A stretch of DNA of 64,000 nucleotides from Bradyrhizobium sp. 195 (GTDB lineage: Bacteria > Pseudomonadota > Alphaproteobacteria > Rhizobiales > Xanthobacteraceae), in contig NZ_CP082161.1 in the NCBI RefSeq assembly GCF_023101665.1, positions 4,526,001-4,590,000 of the forward strand, written 5' to 3'. Position 1 is the stretch's first letter; every line of letters starts with the position of its first letter. The translations under genes and the position numbers were made by a program. Shown one piece after another: positions 8,653 through 17,538 of the stretch. Under the pieces are notes generated by a model that was given only the letters and a program-made list of their open reading frames with translations, was not told the origin of the DNA and ran no database searches.

Positions 8653-9933
8653 ATGACGATCGCCGTGTTCACCTTCTCGCTGCTCGGCGCCATGGCGCTG
8701 GGCATGCCGATCGCCTTTGCGCTCCTCATCTGCGGCGTCGCGCTGATGAGCACAATCGACATGTTCGACGCCCAGATCGTGGCGCAGAACGTCATCAACG
8801 GCGCGGACAGCTTTCCGCTGATGGCGATTCCCTTCTTCATGCTCGCCGGCGAGATCATGAACAAGGGAGGGCTGGCCAAGCGCATCGTCAATGTCGCCCT
8901 CGTTGCGGTCGGGCACTTCAGAGGCGGCCTCGGCTACGTGACCATCCTGGCGGCCTGTATCCTCTCGTCGCTTTCGGGATCTGCTGCGGCTGACGCTGCC
9001 GCGCTCGCGGCGTTGCTGGTGCCGATGATGGTGGCCGCGGGACACAAGAAGACCTATGCGGCAGGTCTCGTGGCTGCCGGCGGCGTGATCGGCCCGGTCA
9101 TCCCGCCCAGCATCGGCTTCGTGATCTTCGGCGTCGCCGCCAACGTGTCGATCTCCAAGCTGTTTCTCGCCGGCATCGTCCCCGGCCTGCTGCTTGGGTT
9201 GGGCCTTTGCGCCGCCTGGTATTGGGTCGTGCGCAAGGAAGACCTGACGCCGCCGCCGCGGGCCTCGCTGCGTGAAATCCTGCACGCCATCATCGACGGC
9301 TTCTGGGCGCTCATGCTCCCCGGGATCATCATCGTCGGCTTGCGCTTCGGCATCTTCACGCCGACCGAGGCCGGCGTCGTGGTCGCGGTCTATTCGTTGT
9401 TCGTCGCGACCTGCGTCTACCGCGAGCTGAAATGGTCGCAGGTTTATGCGGTTCTGGTGTCGTCGGCGGTGACGACCAGCGTCGTCATGTTCCTCGTCGC
9501 CGCGGCGCTGGTGTCGTCCTGGCTGATCACGGTGTCCGAAATCTCCGCGCAGGTCGTCGATCTCCTCAAGCCTTTCATGGGCAACAACACGATCCTGATG
9601 CTCGCGATCATGGTCGTGGTGGTGGTCGTGGGCACGGCGCTCGACATGACGCCGACCATCCTGATCCTGACGCCGATCCTGATGCCAATCATCAAGGCCG
9701 CGCACATCGACCCTGTCTATTTCGGCGTGCTCTTCATCATCAACAATTCCATCGGCCTGATCACGCCGCCTGTCGGCATCGTGCTCAACGTCGTCTGCGG
9801 CGTCTCCAAGATCAGCATGGAGGACATCATCAAGGGTGTCTGGCCCTTTATGATCGCGCAATTGATCGTCCTGTTCGCGATGGTGCTATTCCCCGGACTG
9901 GTGACGATCCCGGCGAAGTGGTTTGGTGGTTAG
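8653..9933 (+). CDS. dctM: TRAP transporter large permease DctM (system 1)
   Basis: 426 residues with about 12 membrane segments. Typical DctM motifs are the N-terminal MALGMPIAFALL, SGSAAADAAAL with a helix break, IPPSIGFVIFG, and the second half LTPILMPI, NNSIGLITPPVG. This subunit translocates the substrate using a sodium gradient. The aroQ-like gene begins 32 bases after its stop, so they are probably cotranscribed. Confidence 0.9.
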   Translation: MTIAVFTFSLLGAMALGMPIAFALLICGVALMSTIDMFDAQIVAQNVINGADSFPLMAIPFFMLAGEIMNKGGLAKRIVNVALVAVGHFRGGLGYVTILAACILSSLSGSAAADAAALAALLVPMMVAAGHKKTYAAGLVAAGGVIGPVIPPSIGFVIFGVAANVSISKLFLAGIVPGLLLGLGLCAAWYWVVRKEDLTPPPRASLREILHAIIDGFWALMLPGIIIVGLRFGIFTPTEAGVVVAVYSLFVATCVYRELKWSQVYAVLVSSAVTTSVVMFLVAAALVSSWLITVSEISAQVVDLLKPFMGNNTILMLAIMVVVVVVGTALDMTPTILILTPILMPIIKAAHIDPVYFGVLFIINNSIGLITPPVGIVLNVVCGVSKISMEDIIKGVWPFMIAQLIVLFAMVLFPGLVTIPAKWFGG

Positions 9934-9965
9934 TCGCGCATTGGCAAAGGACACGAGGAACGAAA

Positions 9966-10460
9966 ATGACCGCACGGATCATGATCCTCAATGGACCCAA
10001 TCTCAACTTTCTCGGCATCCGCGAGCCTCACATCTATGGCTCGACGACGCTGAAGGAGATTGAAGCCAGCTGTCAGGCCTTGGCCGATCAGCTTGGTGTC
10101 TCGATCTCGTTCCACCAGTCCAACATGGAAGGCGAGCTCGTCAGCCTCATCCAATCCGCCCATGGGAAAGCGGATGCGATCATCATGAACCCGGCGGCTT
10201 ATTCCTTCACCTCGATCGCGCTGATCGATGCGCTGAAGATCTTCGAAGGACCGAAGATCGAGGTGCATATCTCGAACATCCATACACGTGACGAGCTTCA
10301 CCGCCACTCGATCACGTCGAGCGCCTGCACGGCGGTCATTTGCGGTCTGGGCCCATACGGCTATCTCGCCGCGATGCTCGCAGCTGTCCAGCGGATCGGA
10401 CAATTGCCCGACACGATCCCGGCCGCTCTTCACGGACTCGCGGCCGCCGGCAAGTCCTGA
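9966..10460 (+). CDS. Type II 3-dehydroquinate dehydratase-like protein
   Basis: 164 residues, the normal size of the flavodoxin-like type II enzyme that converts 3-dehydroquinate to 3-dehydroshikimate. The catalytic Arg and Tyr are in the IREPHIYG motif, the Asp of SIALID is present, and VHISNIH carries the catalytic His. Two positions that hold the substrate carboxylate in known enzymes differ: the His of the usual THTS motif is Phe here (AYSFTS), and the second Arg of the usual RxxxRRHS motif is His (RDELHRHS). It may therefore be a catabolic paralogue with another substrate rather than the biosynthetic enzyme. The TRAP operon context supports that. AGGAACGAAA precedes the ATG. Confidence 0.8.
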   Translation: MTARIMILNGPNLNFLGIREPHIYGSTTLKEIEASCQALADQLGVSISFHQSNMEGELVSLIQSAHGKADAIIMNPAAYSFTSIALIDALKIFEGPKIEVHISNIHTRDELHRHSITSSACTAVICGLGPYGYLAAMLAAVQRIGQLPDTIPAALHGLAAAGKS

Positions 10461-10475
10461 GCAGGGGAGAGTGGA

Positions 10476-11132
10476 ATGCGCGGAGCGGGATTTCTCGCCA
10501 TCTGGAGCGACGTCGAGGCGCACGATCTGACTGATTACCGGCACTGGCTGACGCGCGAGCACACCACCGAGCGCGTGACGACCAGGGGCTTCCTGGCCGC
10601 CCGTGTCTATCGCGCTGCAAGGGCCGACATCAACCGCTTCTTCATCCTGTACGAGCTGGAAGCGCCCGAGGTTCTCGATGGCGAAGCCTATCTGGCGCGC
10701 CTCAACGCGCCGACGCCGTGGTCGCAGCGCATCATGCCGAAGCTCGGCAATTTCATGCGGGGCGGGGGCGTTATGGTCACGCGCGCGGGGAGGGGCGAGG
10801 GGGCAACAATCATGGCCCTGCGGATCGAGAAGCTGCCTGGAGATCCGCAAGGAATGGCTCAGGCGCTCGTCGCCTGCGACGGGGTCGCCGCCGTGCAGAT
10901 CGGCGCGACCGATCAGGCGCGGACCTCGGTGCCGACAGCGGAGAAGGGCATGCGGAAGAACGAGGGATTTTTCGCAGGGCTTTTGCTGATCGAGGCGCTG
11001 GACGTGACGTCTTTGCAAGCCGCTCTTCAAAAGGCCGGGGAGATTGCGCCTGACGTCATGGACCACGCGAGCGAGCCGGAGATTTATCAGAGCATGTTCG
11101 CGCTCGACGCCCGCATCGCGGACTTCGTTTGA
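10476..11132 (+). CDS. Hypothetical protein, probable dimeric alpha/beta-barrel fold
   Basis: 218 residues, no signal peptide or membrane span. The first half (WSDVEAHDLTDYRHWLTREH, then an ILYELEAPEVLD strand) resembles small ferredoxin-like stress/EthD-type domains, and the second half may repeat the fold. No catalytic motif is recognised. GGGGAGA precedes the ATG at a good distance and the gene starts 15 bases after the dehydroquinase-like gene, so it is probably the last gene of the TRAP operon and may act on the imported compound. The fold assignment is inference. Confidence 0.6.
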   Translation: MRGAGFLAIWSDVEAHDLTDYRHWLTREHTTERVTTRGFLAARVYRAARADINRFFILYELEAPEVLDGEAYLARLNAPTPWSQRIMPKLGNFMRGGGVMVTRAGRGEGATIMALRIEKLPGDPQGMAQALVACDGVAAVQIGATDQARTSVPTAEKGMRKNEGFFAGLLLIEALDVTSLQAALQKAGEIAPDVMDHASEPEIYQSMFALDARIADFV

Positions 11133-11261
11133 GGGCAATTTCTCGCTAAGGGGAGCACGGCTCTATCAGCCAAGCGGTGCAAACCCGTGCGGGCCGATGA
11201 ACCTTCCCGCTCCACACTTGCACCAAAGACTGGAAATGGCTTCCCAGCCCGCGGACATCGA

Positions 11262-12089
11262 ATGAAATCGCTTGCCTTGCTCAGCCTGCTCGTCCTGGCG
11301 ACGCCCGTCCATGCAGCCACGCCCGAGCAGCACTATCTCGACCTGCGCGATCGCTACATCGAGAAATTCTCCAAAGCCAAGGAGAGCGACGAGATCTACA
11401 AGCAACATGAGGCCGCGCTGAAGGAGCTGAAAGGCGTGCTGCGCGGCGTGGTGGGACCGGTCGCGATCAAGGGGCTTCCGGCCGAGGGCAAGTCGAGCGT
11501 CGATACGCTCTTTCGGAGTGACATCGGCTTCGGCCACCTCGACGGGCTCAGTTTCGCTTCGGAAGGCTACAAGACCCAAGCCGTAGTGACCACGATGACG
11601 CTGCTCAAGCACTGGCTGCGCGAGCATCGCGAGGACGGCATGCCGCAGGAGAGCGGCGCAGCGTTCAAGTCCGACCGCTTCTATTATCATGCGATCCAGG
11701 ACGCCGCCTTCGCCAAATATGCCGAGCTGCCGATCACCAAGCCCGCGGGCACGAGTGCAGCGGTCGCCGTGCTCGGCGTGCGCGGCAATGGTGGGCTCAA
11801 GGGAGCGCCGGACGAAATCGACGTCGTGGCGATCAAGGGCGACAAGGTCTTCTTTATCGCCACAAGCGACGCCGTGAAGACAGCCGAAATCCCGGCCTGC
11901 GAGCGCGTGTGGAAGCAAATGATGGCGAAGCCCGTCAACAAGAAGGACCCGCGCGGCGACATGGCCAGGGAAGACCAGGCGATGGACGCCTACACAAAAT
12001 GCTTCGCCAGGGAAGCGCCGGGCCAGAGCTGGTTCGCGGCCGCCGTCAAGAAGGCGCAGAGCCAGCTGGATCTGCTGCCGCTACGCTAG
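11262..12089 (+). CDS. Hypothetical secreted protein
   Basis: 275 residues. The ATG at 11262 gives a clean Sec signal peptide (KSLALLSLLVLATPVHA followed by ATPEQ). The mature protein is charged and helical at the N-terminus and ends with two cysteines at ACERVW and TKCFAR. No known domain is recognised. An upstream in-frame start at 11187 would bury the signal peptide. Its stop overlaps the stop of the minus-strand M24 pseudogene by 4 bases. Confidence 0.6.
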   Translation: MKSLALLSLLVLATPVHAATPEQHYLDLRDRYIEKFSKAKESDEIYKQHEAALKELKGVLRGVVGPVAIKGLPAEGKSSVDTLFRSDIGFGHLDGLSFASEGYKTQAVVTTMTLLKHWLREHREDGMPQESGAAFKSDRFYYHAIQDAAFAKYAELPITKPAGTSAAVAVLGVRGNGGLKGAPDEIDVVAIKGDKVFFIATSDAVKTAEIPACERVWKQMMAKPVNKKDPRGDMAREDQAMDAYTKCFAREAPGQSWFAAAVKKAQSQLDLLPLR

Positions 12090-13276
12090 CGCGCGCTCCC
12101 GCCCAAATTCCATCCGCGTCCACCTTCGCCAAAGATCTCATAGCCAGTCGGCGTTACCGCGACGGTGTCCTCGAGCTTGATGAAGCCGCGCTTCGGATGC
12201 TTCATCGTGGTCTCGATCGACACCACCATGCCGGCTTCGAGCGGCAGGCGGGCGTCGGTGTCCTCGTAGGGAACCGGACCCGTGGCGGTCAGGCGAGGGG
12301 CCTCGTGGCTGACGAGACCCATGCCGTGGGCGAGGAAATCGGTGCAGTCGCGCTGGCTGATCTGGGCGAGCTGCCGCTCGGCGGCGACGTAGATGTCGCC
12401 GCCCATGGCGCCGGGGCGGACCGCGGCGAAGGCGGCGCGCTGCACCACCTCGATCTCGGCCAGGCAGTCCTTGAGTTCGGCATCTGGCTCGCCCAACACG
12501 GCCATGCGCGCGAGATCGCCGATATAGCCATGATAGTTGCCGCCGGAATCCAGCGACAGCACGTCGCCTTGCTCCCAGCGCTGCGACGACGGCGCCCGGT
12601 TGTGGCTGTTGCCGCAGGCCAGCAGGCAGTATTCGAAGGTCAGACCGCGGCCTCGGCGATGCGTAATGCGTCCGACAATTGCTGCTTGGTCGTGCCCGGC
12701 CCGTGCCCGGCGATCACCTCCAGCATGGAGGCGATGACCAGCTCGGACGCAGTCTTGAGTTTCGCAAGCTCCTCCGCCGACTTCACGGCCCGCAAGCGTT
12801 CCAGGATCAGGAGGGCGTCCTTGAGCTCGGCGCCGGGCAGGGCGTCGGCCAGCGCCCGGCCCGCATCCATCGGCAGGAAAGCCAGCTCGACCCCGACCCG
12901 CTTCAAGGGCACGCCGGCATCGCGCATCAGGTCAATAGCCCGCGTGACGGCGTCGACAGAGCCGTTGGACTCGGTCCGGACCTGCGGCACCCAGGGCGGC
13001 GCCACCGTGCGCTGATGGGTTTCCAGCCGGTGGCCGACGTAGACGGCTTTTTCGGGCGCCCTTGGGATAGACCAGGACCGGCAGATAGCGGCTGACGCCG
13101 AGTGCGTCCATGTAATCGAAGAAGATCGCGCGCTCGGCGCCCAACAGGTACTGCACATTGTGCTTGGAGGTCGCGACCAGCACATCGAGGCCGGCCGCGT
13201 CCATCAGACGGTCAAGCTTGGCGGCATCGAATGGAATGGCGCGCAAGCGGGCTGCGCAGCCGGCGTTCTCTTGCAT
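12086..13276 (-). pseudogene. M24 family Xaa-Pro aminopeptidase, frameshifted twice
   Basis: Three minus-strand reading-frame pieces join into one M24 metallopeptidase. The N-terminal creatinase-like part (LVATSKHNVQYLLGAERAIF) is in one frame until about 13055. It continues in a second frame (PEKAVYVGHRLETH ... VKSAEELAKLK) to a stop at about 12640, and the catalytic part follows in a third frame. The first break needs one base removed or two added near GGGCGCCC. The second needs one base added in GCCGCGGTC, after which the residues LTFEYC read through. The metal ligands are all present in the last piece: D and D in LDSGGNYHGYIGD, H in AHGMGLVSHE, E in IETT and E in KLED. This is either a very young pseudogene or a pair of sequence errors. 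Confidence 0.8.
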
Positions 13277-13424
13277 GATGGACTCCTTTCAGCGGCGGTT
13301 GAGACCGCCTTGTATCGTTGGCCTCTTCAAGACTGCGGCGTCCAGGCTAGCACTAACTCCACCCGCGCGCGTCCCAACTGGACGGCTGGATGAAAAATGG
13401 AACCTGGACCGAGAACGTCTTCAG

Positions 13425-14402
13425 CTAGCGTCCGCGCCTGAGGTCCTCGGTCGCGCGCCGGAGGATGTCGTGAAGCCAGTCATGCGACGGTTCACCCTCG
13501 ATACGCTCGTGCCACAACAAGCGGACCTCAACCGGCGTCGTGGCATAAGGCAGTTCGTACGTCGTGACGGCATGCGCGCGTTCGAACGCCCGCGCTAACG
13601 GACGCGGAACGATAGCCGCCAATTCGGAGTCCGCGAGCAGGGCGGGCAGAGTAAGAAAATGCGGCAGCGAAACGGCTATCCGCGGCGGCCGGTCGCTTTC
13701 GGACAGTGCCCGTTCGAGCGCGGCGCGGTCATACATCTCCGATCGCCTCGCAAGACCACGCTCGGAGATGAAGCCTCCGATTGCTCCCTCCTGCTCGCCG
13801 CCAAAAGAGACAACGACGAGCGGCAGGCGCGCCAGAGCAGCGTTGTCGATCCGGCCGAGCTTGTGCTTTCCCCCCACGATCAGCACGTCGTCATACTCGA
13901 ACAATAGCGACGTCCGGAAGCGGCTCGGCGGATCCGAGAAGACGCCGATCGCAACGTCGATCCGGCCAAGGTCGATCTGCTCGGCGAGGTCGATCCGTGT
14001 CACCGGCTTGATGATGAGGTCGATCGCCGGCGCTTCACGGCCGAGTATCTTCAGGAGTGGCGAGGCCAGCACCATCGTGGTGAAGTCGTTCGCGGCCAGG
14101 GTGAACCGCCTCGTGGAATCTGCCGGCACGAATCTCGGCTGCTCGACCGCGGCTTCGAGAGATCGCAGGGCTTCGCGAACCTGTGGCGCCATCGTCAATG
14201 CGCGTGCCGTCGGCTGCATGCCCGTCGCCGTGCGCACGAACAAATCGTCTTCGAGCATCTCGCGCAGACGGGCGAGCGAATGGCTCACGGCGGATTGACT
14301 GAGGGCAACCCGGTGGCTTGCCCGCAGCACGCTGCGCTCCTCCATGACGGCGTCGAAGACCTTGAGCAGGTTCAGGTCCAGGGTCTTGAAGGAAACAGCC
14401 AC
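13425..14402 (-). CDS. LysR family transcriptional regulator (PnbR-like by context)
   Basis: 325 residues from a GTG at 14402; an ATG at 14471 would add 23 residues. The N-terminal winged helix begins at LDLNLLKVFDAVMEERSV and contains QSAVSHSLARLREMLEDDLF, the usual LysR DNA-binding signature. The C-terminal half is the effector-binding domain with the FTLAANDFTTMV strand. LysR proteins usually activate a divergent catabolic operon when an aromatic effector binds. The divergent genes here are an ABC binding protein, a nitroreductase and a DUF4863 protein, matching the position of pnbR near pnbAB in Pseudomonas. The role is inference from context. Confidence 0.88.
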   Translation of the reverse strand: MAVSFKTLDLNLLKVFDAVMEERSVLRASHRVALSQSAVSHSLARLREMLEDDLFVRTATGMQPTARALTMAPQVREALRSLEAAVEQPRFVPADSTRRFTLAANDFTTMVLASPLLKILGREAPAIDLIIKPVTRIDLAEQIDLGRIDVAIGVFSDPPSRFRTSLLFEYDDVLIVGGKHKLGRIDNAALARLPLVVVSFGGEQEGAIGGFISERGLARRSEMYDRAALERALSESDRPPRIAVSLPHFLTLPALLADSELAAIVPRPLARAFERAHAVTTYELPYATTPVEVRLLWHERIEGEPSHDWLHDILRRATEDLRRGR

Positions 14403-14520
14403 GAGCAGGACACCATCGCAGGCGGATCGCGCGCCCGTTGCGATATTGCGATCAGCCGCAGTTAAGGCCATACGCGCAGCCGGCGCAACCGAGCAGGGGC
14501 TCGAATGCCGCATCACCAAT

Positions 14521-14535
14521 CTGAAGCCGGTTCAG
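14521..14535. promoter_or_regulatory. Candidate LysR box
   Basis: A perfect 15-bp interrupted palindrome, CTGAA-GCCGG-TTCAG, containing the T-N11-A core of LysR operators. It lies between the divergent LysR gene and the binding-protein gene, 80 bases before the latter's ATG. Confidence 0.5.
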
Positions 14536-14614
14536 GATCACTCTGCAAGAGTTTCACTTCCGCAATCTCGCGATCTCGTCATGATCCCGGCGCCGGATTT
14601 GGAGGAGACGCGCA

Positions 14615-15823
14615 ATGAAATCCCGCGGGATGTCGATCGGAGCTCTCGGACTAGCGCTGGCGCTGTTCACGGCGCCGGTCGTAGCGCAGGAGCGGCCGGT
14701 GAAACTCGGCGTCCTGACCGACATGTCCTCGCTCTACGCCGATAATGGCGGCCAGGGCTCGGTGGTCGCGGCGCAAATGGCCGTCGACGACTTCGGCGGT
14801 CAGGTGCTCGGACGCGGCATCCAGATCGTCGCGGGAGATCACCAGAACAAGGCCGATGTGGGAGGTACGATCGCCCGACGCTGGATCGAAAACGAAAACG
14901 TCGAGGCCATTCTCGACGTGCCGAATTCGGCGGTCGCGCTGGCGGTGCAGGGCATCACGCGCGACAAGAAGAAGCTATTCCTCGCCACTGGCGCCGCCAC
15001 GTCCCGCCTCACCGGAGACGAATGTTCGCCGACCGGGATTCACTGGACCTACGATACCTATGCCCTCTCGCAGGGAACGACGAGGGCGATGTCGCGTCTC
15101 GGCGCAAAGTCCTGGTTCTTCATTTCGGTCGACTATTCCCTCGGCGCGCAACTCGAAGCCGACAGCCGTAAGGTTATCGAGGCCACGGGCGGCAAGGTGC
15201 TCGGTGCCGCGAAACATCCGATCAACACGCCCGATTTCTCCTCCTTTTTGCTCCAGGCGCAGTCCACGAAGGCCGACGTGATCGCGCTGGCCGACTCCGG
15301 CGGCGATTTCATCAACGCCGTCAAGCAGGCCGGCGAATTCGGCATCACCCAGCGGCAGAAGCTGGTCGGTCTGCTCGTCTTCATCGCCGACATTCACAGC
15401 CTCGGACTCCAGAGCGCCCAAGGCCTGATGCTGAGCTCGGCATTCTACTGGGACCTGAACGAAGACACGCGCGCGTGGTCGAAGCGTTTTATCGCAAAGA
15501 CCAGCAAAGTCCCGACCATGATTCACGCCGGCACATATGGCGCCGTGATGCACTACCTCAAGGCGGTCCAGGCAGCCGGCACGCTGGATGGGCCGGCCGT
15601 CGCCGCGAAGATGCGCGAGATGCCCGTGAACGATTTCATGACGCGAAACGGCCGGATCCGCGAGGATGGCCGGCTGGTCCGCGACATGTATCTGTTCCGC
15701 GTCAAGTCATCCGAGCAGTCCAGGTACAAGTTCGACTATTACGAGCTGCTGGCGACGATTCCGGGCGAGGAAGCCTTCCGGCCGATGGAGCAAGGCGGAT
15801 GTCCGCTCCTGAACAAGCCATGA
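14615..15823 (+). CDS. ABC transporter substrate-binding protein (branched-chain/aromatic acid type)
   Basis: 402 residues with a signal peptide (GALGLALALFTAPVVAQE) and the type I periplasmic-binding fold used by LivJ/urea/aromatic-acid receptors. The opening VKLGVLTDMSSLYADNGGQG is the standard first strand and ligand loop. GGAGGAGACG precedes the ATG. No permease or ATPase genes of the transporter are next to it, so the protein either serves a distant Liv-type transporter or works as a sensor. Its stop overlaps the start of the nitroreductase gene (ATGA), which indicates translational coupling with the aromatic degradation genes. Confidence 0.88.
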   Translation: MKSRGMSIGALGLALALFTAPVVAQERPVKLGVLTDMSSLYADNGGQGSVVAAQMAVDDFGGQVLGRGIQIVAGDHQNKADVGGTIARRWIENENVEAILDVPNSAVALAVQGITRDKKKLFLATGAATSRLTGDECSPTGIHWTYDTYALSQGTTRAMSRLGAKSWFFISVDYSLGAQLEADSRKVIEATGGKVLGAAKHPINTPDFSSFLLQAQSTKADVIALADSGGDFINAVKQAGEFGITQRQKLVGLLVFIADIHSLGLQSAQGLMLSSAFYWDLNEDTRAWSKRFIAKTSKVPTMIHAGTYGAVMHYLKAVQAAGTLDGPAVAAKMREMPVNDFMTRNGRIREDGRLVRDMYLFRVKSSEQSRYKFDYYELLATIPGEEAFRPMEQGGCPLLNKP

Positions 15824-16530
15824 TCAGCGAGGGCGCGGCTGCGCCGAGCTGCGTCGACGAGATCATCGCTGGCCGTTTCGCATGCCGCGATTTCTCTGGC
15901 GAACCGGTTGGGCGAGGGACCATCGAGCAGATATTGCGCGTGGCGCGGTTTGCGCCAAGCGGTGCCAACATCCAGCCCTGGCACGTCTACGTGCTGGCAG
16001 GCGAAGCTAGGGGCAGGGTGTCAACGGCGCTGCGTGAGGCGCACGAAACCGCCCGTGACCAGCACAAGTCGGAATACAGCTACTACGCCAGCGACCTGCC
16101 CGAACCCTACTTGCAGCGACGCCAGGAGTTCGGCCGCTTGTTCTATGGCTCGCTTGGCATCGCTCAAACCGACATCGAAGCCAGGAGCAGACAAACCGCC
16201 AGGAACTATGCGTTCTTCGGCGCGTCCGTCGGCCTGATCGTCACGATCGACCGGCGCCTGCAGGCCGGAAGCTGGCTCGACCTCGGCATGTTCGTCCAGA
16301 GCGTGCTGCTGGCTGCTGCGGGCCATGGGCTTCAGTCCTGTCCCCAAGAGACATTCTCGAAATATCACCGGATCCTGCGCCCGCTGCTGTCGATCCCACC
16401 GGAGCAGATGGTGGTGTGCGGCATCTCGATTGGCCGTGCCAGGGAAGCAACCAGGAGCAGGCTGATGCCACGCGCCGACCTCGCGGAGTTCGCGTCTTTC
16501 GCGGGCTTCGAAGAACAAAGCGAAACCTAA
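15820..16530 (+). CDS. Nitroreductase family protein (PnbA-like by context)
   Basis: 236 residues from the ATG that overlaps the previous stop as ATGA. The FMN-binding hallmarks are present: the RFACRDFSGEPV opening, the phosphate/FMN loop RFAPSGANIQPWHVYV, and the C-terminal VCGISIGRA. Family members reduce nitro groups with NAD(P)H. The next gene is a DUF4863 protein, the family that as far as I recall contains 4-hydroxylaminobenzoate lyase (PnbB). The pair could therefore turn a nitrobenzoate into a dihydroxybenzoate: reduction to the hydroxylamine here, then lyase release of ammonium. The substrate is inference. Confidence 0.85.
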   Translation: MISEGAAAPSCVDEIIAGRFACRDFSGEPVGRGTIEQILRVARFAPSGANIQPWHVYVLAGEARGRVSTALREAHETARDQHKSEYSYYASDLPEPYLQRRQEFGRLFYGSLGIAQTDIEARSRQTARNYAFFGASVGLIVTIDRRLQAGSWLDLGMFVQSVLLAAAGHGLQSCPQETFSKYHRILRPLLSIPPEQMVVCGISIGRAREATRSRLMPRADLAEFASFAGFEEQSET

Positions 16531-16547
16531 GAAGAAAGGACCAGGCC

Positions 16548-17087
16548 ATGAGAAGCCGAGACGAGCTGATTCAATGCAGTATTCCGTTTCTGCTCGAGGT
16601 CAAGGACATGACACCCGGCGCGGAGATGGAGCGGTGGCTCAATGAGAAATACGGCGAGGGCAGCCAGCTCTACCAGGACCTGGCGCGGCTGATCAAGCGC
16701 GGGGTCGCGGAAGGCTGGGCAGCCAACCAGGAGGTCGAAGGCCCGAACTACCGGCGCAGCCGCGTCCTGGAGCCGGTGCCTGAAACGTTCCAGTTCAGCA
16801 TCACGGCTGTCTACATGAACAGCACCGATCCACGTCGCTTCAAGGATGAAGACGACCACGACGTGCTGCGCGGACAGTATCATGGCCATCCATACGGGGA
16901 ACTGAACCTGGTCGTCCCGCTGGACAAGGGCGCCGAGCTGAAGGGGCTGCAGGGCTGGCAGGGACCCGGCTGGACCGCGCCAGATCCCGGCAGCCGTCAC
17001 TATCCCGAGGTCCGCGGCGGCGCCGTCATCGCGCTGTTCTATCTGCCCGCCGGACGCATCTCTTACGACTTCGCGGCGCCGTCGTGA
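16548..17087 (+). CDS. DUF4863 protein, probable 4-hydroxylaminobenzoate lyase-like
   Basis: 179 residues, cytoplasmic. The helical N-terminus (GAEMERWLNEKYGEGSQLYQ) is followed by a cupin-like half with the motif HGHPYGELNLVVPLD, whose His and Glu could bind a metal, and a final VIALFYLPAGRISYDF strand. DUF4863 is, to my knowledge, the family of PnbB, which converts 4-hydroxylaminobenzoate to protocatechuate and ammonium. The gene follows the nitroreductase after 17 bases with GAAAGGA as ribosome binding site, as expected for a pnbA-pnbB pair. Confidence 0.7.
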   Translation: MRSRDELIQCSIPFLLEVKDMTPGAEMERWLNEKYGEGSQLYQDLARLIKRGVAEGWAANQEVEGPNYRRSRVLEPVPETFQFSITAVYMNSTDPRRFKDEDDHDVLRGQYHGHPYGELNLVVPLDKGAELKGLQGWQGPGWTAPDPGSRHYPEVRGGAVIALFYLPAGRISYDFAAPS

Positions 17088-17538
17088 TTGGCAACCGGAT
17101 CTTCCGGTGGCGCCCGTCTGAACGCAGCCCGTCGTGGAGAAGGGCTGCTGCGGCGACGCCTCGCAGAACGTCGAGGAGGGATTTTGGCTTGCCTTACATC
17201 ACAGCCGACTGGTCGGACTGCCATATCTGTAATTCGCATAAGGTATATTATGGAATATATTTATATACAATCAGATCAGTTATTTAGACGGAATTCCTTC
17301 CATGACGCCTTCGCTTGCGACGCTCTTCGGCCAAGGCATCGAGCCTCGTCCTCGCTACTGTGCATGGGGTTGTTTTTCAGATTTCGAATCCGGCCGATGT
17401 CTCCGAAAGCCGATATTGCCGTGACCTTGTCCGGCTGCAATAAGCGAGGACTCGCGAGATCGCAGATGACCTTCTGACCTTCCGTCCGTATAGGTTTGCA
17501 TCTCAGAACAACAACAAACCTTCCGAGGAAGCAGACCC
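17088..17538. other. Intergenic region of about 450 bases
   Basis: No supported gene. A clearly AT-rich patch at about 17215-17285 (with TATATTATGG and ATATTTATATAC) interrupts otherwise GC-rich sequence and probably holds the promoter of the second TRAP operon. No terminator hairpin with a T-run was seen. Confidence 0.4.

Noticed and set aside
8623..9861. 412-codon minus-strand frame opposite dctM
   Set aside because: His/Asp/Arg-rich shadow of a membrane protein gene.
11909..13015. 368-codon plus-strand frame across the M24 pseudogene
   Set aside because: Opposite strand of a recognisable peptidase; no motifs of its own.
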